A stretch of DNA of 8,434 bases, taken from NCBI GenBank assembly GCA_040752635.1, contig JBFMGS010000076.1, forward strand, positions 1 to 8,434, given 5' to 3'. This DNA comes from JBFMGS01 sp040752635. Lineage in GTDB: Bacteria; Bacillota; SHA-98; UBA4971. Of the stretch, positions 6,119 through 8,434 are shown in pieces. The stretch's first letter is position 1; each line of letters starts with the position of its first letter. The translations under genes and the position numbers were made by a program. The notes beneath the pieces were generated by a model that was given only the letters and a program-made list of their open reading frames with translations, was not told the DNA's origin and ran no database searches.

Positions 6119-6148
6119 TTGACTCGCGTCGGACGCGGATAATATAAT
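6119..6148 (+). promoter_or_regulatory. sigma-70-type promoter upstream of mfd
   Basis: TTGACT (6119-6124), an 18-nt spacer and a perfect TATAAT (6143-6148) in the short A/T-rich patch of the spacer after the feo cluster. Transcription would start near 6155, giving an untranslated leader of about 118 nt before the mfd TTG codon. That leader contains the mini-ORF and the terminator hairpin listed separately. Confidence 0.7.
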
Positions 6149-6170
6149 AAGTCGCAGGCAAGAATCGAAA

Positions 6171-6194
6171 ATGTATGGGCTTTCAGGGCTTTAG
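6171..6194 (+). promoter_or_regulatory. possible 7-codon leader peptide (MYGLSGL)
   Basis: ATG 6171 opens a reading frame Met-Tyr-Gly-Leu-Ser-Gly-Leu ending at TAG 6192-6194. Its last four codons, stop included, overlap the 5' arm of the terminator hairpin (6185-6194). A ribosome finishing it would cover that arm and could stop the hairpin forming. The ribosome site is weak (AGG at 6156-6158 is far away), and so short a frame can arise by chance; hence low confidence. Confidence 0.25.
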
Positions 6195-6221
6195 ACGGGG
6201 GTCTTGGGCTAAAGCCCTTTT
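6185..6221 (+). terminator. Rho-independent terminator/attenuator hairpin before mfd
   Basis: AGGGCTTTAG (6185-6194) pairs perfectly with CTAAAGCCCT (6209-6218) across a 14-nt loop, followed at once by a T-run (6218-6221). A second GGGCTTT (6177-6183) could compete for the same 3' arm. The hairpin would end feo-cluster transcripts arriving from upstream. Because it also lies about 30 nt downstream of the start expected from the 6119-6148 promoter, it would also act on mfd transcripts. Confidence 0.75.
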
Positions 6222-6247
6222 CGGCGTGGGCAATTTCGAATGCCGTC

Positions 6248-6271
6248 GGAGGAGTGCCAGGAGGAGTGCCA
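6248..6271 (+). promoter_or_regulatory. tandemly duplicated ribosome binding site of mfd
   Basis: GGAGGAGTGCCA occurs twice in direct succession (6248-6259 and 6260-6271). The second copy gives AGGAGGAG (6259-6266) at an ideal 6 nt from TTG 6273 and decides that start. The first copy has no start codon at the right distance. Confidence 0.75.
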
Positions 6272-6272
6272 A

Positions 6273-8434
6273 TTGAACAGCTTCCTTTCTGTGTTGCACG
6301 AATCACCGGAGCTCGTGAGCATCGTGTCGGGTCTCCAAAGGAAGACGCCGTCTCAGGTGGTGCTCGGACTCTCCGGGTCCATGAAAACCTACCTCATCTC
6401 TGCGCTGTACCGCAGCGTCCCGGCGCGGCCTTTCATCATAGTTGCCTACAACGCGCAACAGGCGGACAAATTGCATGACGACCTGGCCACGCTCTTGTCC
6501 CCCGGAGAAGTTCTGATGTTTCCTGCCCTCGAGCTATGGCCCCACGAGGAAGCGACAGAGAACTCCGAGGTGCTGGCCCAGCGGCTGGCTGCCAGGGCGT
6601 GTCTCGCGAGGGGAAAGCGCGCCGTGGTGATCGTTACCGCGAGAGCCATCGCGCGAAAGCTGATACCCGCGGAGGTTTTCGCTGACTTCGCCATGACCCT
6701 CAAAGTCCGAGAAAGGGAAGACCGGGATACCCTCATATCGAGGCTATCCGGCATGGGATACGAAAGGTCCGAGATAGTCGAGAGGTGGGGGCAGTTTTCG
6801 GCGAGGGGCGACATCCTTGACATATTCCCCCCTGATAGCGCCGTGCCCTTTCGAATCGAGTTCTTCGACGACGAGATCGACTCCATAAGAGAGTTCGACC
6901 CGACAAGCCAGCGGTCGAACCGTGAGGTGGGACATCTCAGCATTACACCTGCGCGAGAGTTCCTTGTTGCAAGGGAGAGCCGGGATGCGGGCATAGCAAG
7001 GGTTGAAGGGCAGCTTGCAGCTCAGTGCCGGAAGCTCACAGACCTTGGGTATACCGATAGAGCGACCTCCCTGCAGGACCGCACGGCTGGTGCCATAGAG
7101 AAGCTGCGGGAAGGCCTTCACTTCGACGGCGACGAGCAGTACGCGGCAGCGTTCTATCCAGAGCTGAACACCATCCTCGACTACGCTTCAAACCCGGTGG
7201 TGTTCGTGGATGAACCCGCTCGCCTAAAGGAGTCGCTTCTCGGTTTCGAGGCCGAGGTGAGGGAGGCATACTCGTCGTTCCTCGAGACGGGCAGGGTGCT
7301 GCCGGGCGAGGTGTCGCTGTTCGCCTCGGCGGAAGAGGTAATGGCCCGTATCGAGCAGCGCCAGCGGCTCGAACTGGTCCTGATGGCTCGTGGGCTGGAT
7401 CTTCACCACACCGAGCGCGTGAAGACTTTCTCCGCCAAGCCCGCCAGCCCCTATCACGGCAAGTTCGACCTGCTCATCCGGGATATCAAGGCCTGGCGCA
7501 GGAAGAACTACCGCGTGGTCGTGGTGGTTACCACCGAAGATCGGGCGCGAAGGTTCTCTGAAGTCATGTCTGAGAACGGGGTCGAAGCCACGCACGTGCC
7601 GGCCATTACCGACCAGGTCAAGCCGGGCAACGTCATCGTGACCGTTGGCACGCTGGAAATGGGCTTCGAGTTCCCGTCGCTGCACCTTGCGGTGCTCACT
7701 GACGGCGAGCTTTACAGCGTAGAGAAGCGGAAACGCAAGTTCACTCAAGCCGCAGGCGGGCCGCGCCTGTCTGCGTTCACGGACCTCAAGCCGGGGGATT
7801 ATGTCGTGCATGTGACCCACGGCATCGGGAAATACATGGGCGTAAAGACGCTTGAAGCAGCGGGCACTAGGCGCGACTACTTGTTTGTCCAGTATGCCGG
7901 CGAGGACAGGCTGTACGTGCCGACGGACCAGATCGGCCTGCTGCAAAAGTATGTCGGCCCCGAAGACGCGCCGCCCAAGCTTTACAAGCTGGGCGGAGCC
8001 GAGTGGAGCAGGGTCAAGGCACGGGTGAAGGAATCCGTGCGAGACATGGCAAAGGGGCTTTTGGAGCTCTACGCGGCGCGCGAGGCCCTGAAAGGGCATG
8101 CTTTCAGCTCGGACACACCCTGGCAGAAAGAGTTCGAGGAGACGTTCCCATATGAAGAGACCCCGGACCAGTTGACCGCCATAGCAGATGTGAAAGCCGA
8201 CATGGAGAAGCCGAGGCCTATGGATAGACTCCTGTGCGGCGACGTCGGGTACGGCAAGACGGAGGTAGCCATCCGCGCTGCTTTCAAGGCGGTCATGGAC
8301 TCGAAGCAGGTGGCGGTGCTCGTCCCCACCACCATCCTTGCTCAGCAGCACTTCACTACTTTCAAGGACAGGTTCTCCGGGTATCCGGTGCGCATCGCCG
8401 CGCTTTCCCGGTTTCAATCCGAGGCGGAGCAGCG
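6273..8434 (+). CDS. mfd: transcription-repair coupling factor Mfd, N-terminal two thirds (runs off window)
   Basis: 720 codons without a stop; complete Mfd is about 1150-1200 residues. Mfd binds RNA polymerase stalled at DNA damage, pushes it off with its ATP-driven translocase and recruits UvrA for nucleotide excision repair. The UvrB-like N-terminal module begins NSFLSVLHESPELV and has a degenerate P-loop GLSGSMKT (32-39), as expected for a non-hydrolysing module, then LELWPHEEA (87-95) and FSARGDILDIFP (about 176-187). The CarD/RID-like polymerase-binding domain spans about 502-561 (KPGDYVVHVTHGIGKYMG ... LYVPTDQI ... KYVG). The helicase part starts with FPYEETPDQLTAI and Walker A GDVGYGKTEVA (about 655-665), then VPTTILAQQH. 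The DEEQ box, translocation motif and C-terminal domain are beyond the window. TTG 6273 is chosen for its AGGAGGAG. An in-frame ATG at 6240 would add 11 residues but would translate through the ribosome site. Genes such as pth or spoVT, common mfd neighbours in Bacillota, are not seen upstream. Confidence 0.96.
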   Translation, partial: MNSFLSVLHESPELVSIVSGLQRKTPSQVVLGLSGSMKTYLISALYRSVPARPFIIVAYNAQQADKLHDDLATLLSPGEVLMFPALELWPHEEATENSEVLAQRLAARACLARGKRAVVIVTARAIARKLIPAEVFADFAMTLKVREREDRDTLISRLSGMGYERSEIVERWGQFSARGDILDIFPPDSAVPFRIEFFDDEIDSIREFDPTSQRSNREVGHLSITPAREFLVARESRDAGIARVEGQLAAQCRKLTDLGYTDRATSLQDRTAGAIEKLREGLHFDGDEQYAAAFYPELNTILDYASNPVVFVDEPARLKESLLGFEAEVREAYSSFLETGRVLPGEVSLFASAEEVMARIEQRQRLELVLMARGLDLHHTERVKTFSAKPASPYHGKFDLLIRDIKAWRRKNYRVVVVVTTEDRARRFSEVMSENGVEATHVPAITDQVKPGNVIVTVGTLEMGFEFPSLHLAVLTDGELYSVEKRKRKFTQAAGGPRLSAFTDLKPGDYVVHVTHGIGKYMGVKTLEAAGTRRDYLFVQYAGEDRLYVPTDQIGLLQKYVGPEDAPPKLYKLGGAEWSRVKARVKESVRDMAKGLLELYAAREALKGHAFSSDTPWQKEFEETFPYEETPDQLTAIADVKADMEKPRPMDRLLCGDVGYGKTEVAIRAAFKAVMDSKQVAVLVPTTILAQQHFTTFKDRFSGYPVRIAALSRFQSEAEQ

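Noticed and set aside
5566..6306. 246-codon minus-strand frame opposite feoA and the membrane protein
   Set aside because: Ala/Arg/Pro-rich translation without recognisable motifs; the plus-strand genes in the same place have clear family patterns.
7224..8417. 397-codon open frame on the minus strand opposite mfd
   Set aside because: It is antisense to the highly conserved Mfd RID and helicase regions, its translation shows no domain motif, and long antisense frames are common in GC-rich genes.
1..8434. CRISPR array, tRNA/rRNA gene, transposase or IS ends
   Set aside because: No regularly spaced repeats, no tRNA cloverleaf with a TTCGA-type arm, and no transposase-like protein were seen in reading both strands; small RNAs cannot be excluded.

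Overview
The window is GC-rich bacterial DNA with tightly packed genes, frequent GTG/TTG starts and strong AGGAGG-like ribosome binding sites. Gene content (a Bacillus/Thermotoga-type SpeE, a FeoB of the anaerobe-associated 'GFGCDTMA' type, a Bacillus-like Mfd, a remnant MNT/HEPN pair) fits an anaerobic, possibly thermophilic member of the Bacillota/Clostridia. That assignment is inference from protein resemblance only; there is no rRNA or other phylogenetic marker here.

Left part (1-2340), accessory in character. The window opens inside the C-terminus of a minimal nucleotidyltransferase that overlaps the start of a HEPN gene. The HEPN protein is recognisable for only about 25 residues, then the sequence runs into unrelated DNA. 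Converging on it from the minus strand is a 632-residue protein joining an archaeal-type P-loop ATPase, a winged helix and a PD-(D/E)XK nuclease-like domain with a Gly-rich insert. It resembles nucleases of mobile or defence loci, and its function is unknown. Its promoter is back to back with that of speE, with a palindromic GC-rich element between them.

Middle part (2254-6100), housekeeping and metal transport. speE (spermidine synthase) has a near-consensus promoter. A gene-free stretch of about 200 bp precedes a feo cluster: feoB, feoA and a small PrsW/CPBP-like membrane protein, the last two joined to the preceding gene by tight spacing or overlap. feoB carries a net +1 frameshift between its GTPase domain and its permease domain, at a 9-bp tandem repeat, so it is either a broken gene or a sequence error.

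Right part (6101-8434). A sigma-70-type promoter, a possible 7-codon leader peptide and a strong Rho-independent hairpin with a T-run lie upstream of mfd. mfd itself starts at TTG behind a duplicated ribosome binding site and runs off the window in its helicase domain. The arrangement promoter - mini-ORF - terminator - mfd looks like an attenuator and is the most testable regulatory observation here. I did not find a clear complete new system; the ATPase-nuclease locus and the mfd leader are the best candidates for follow-up.
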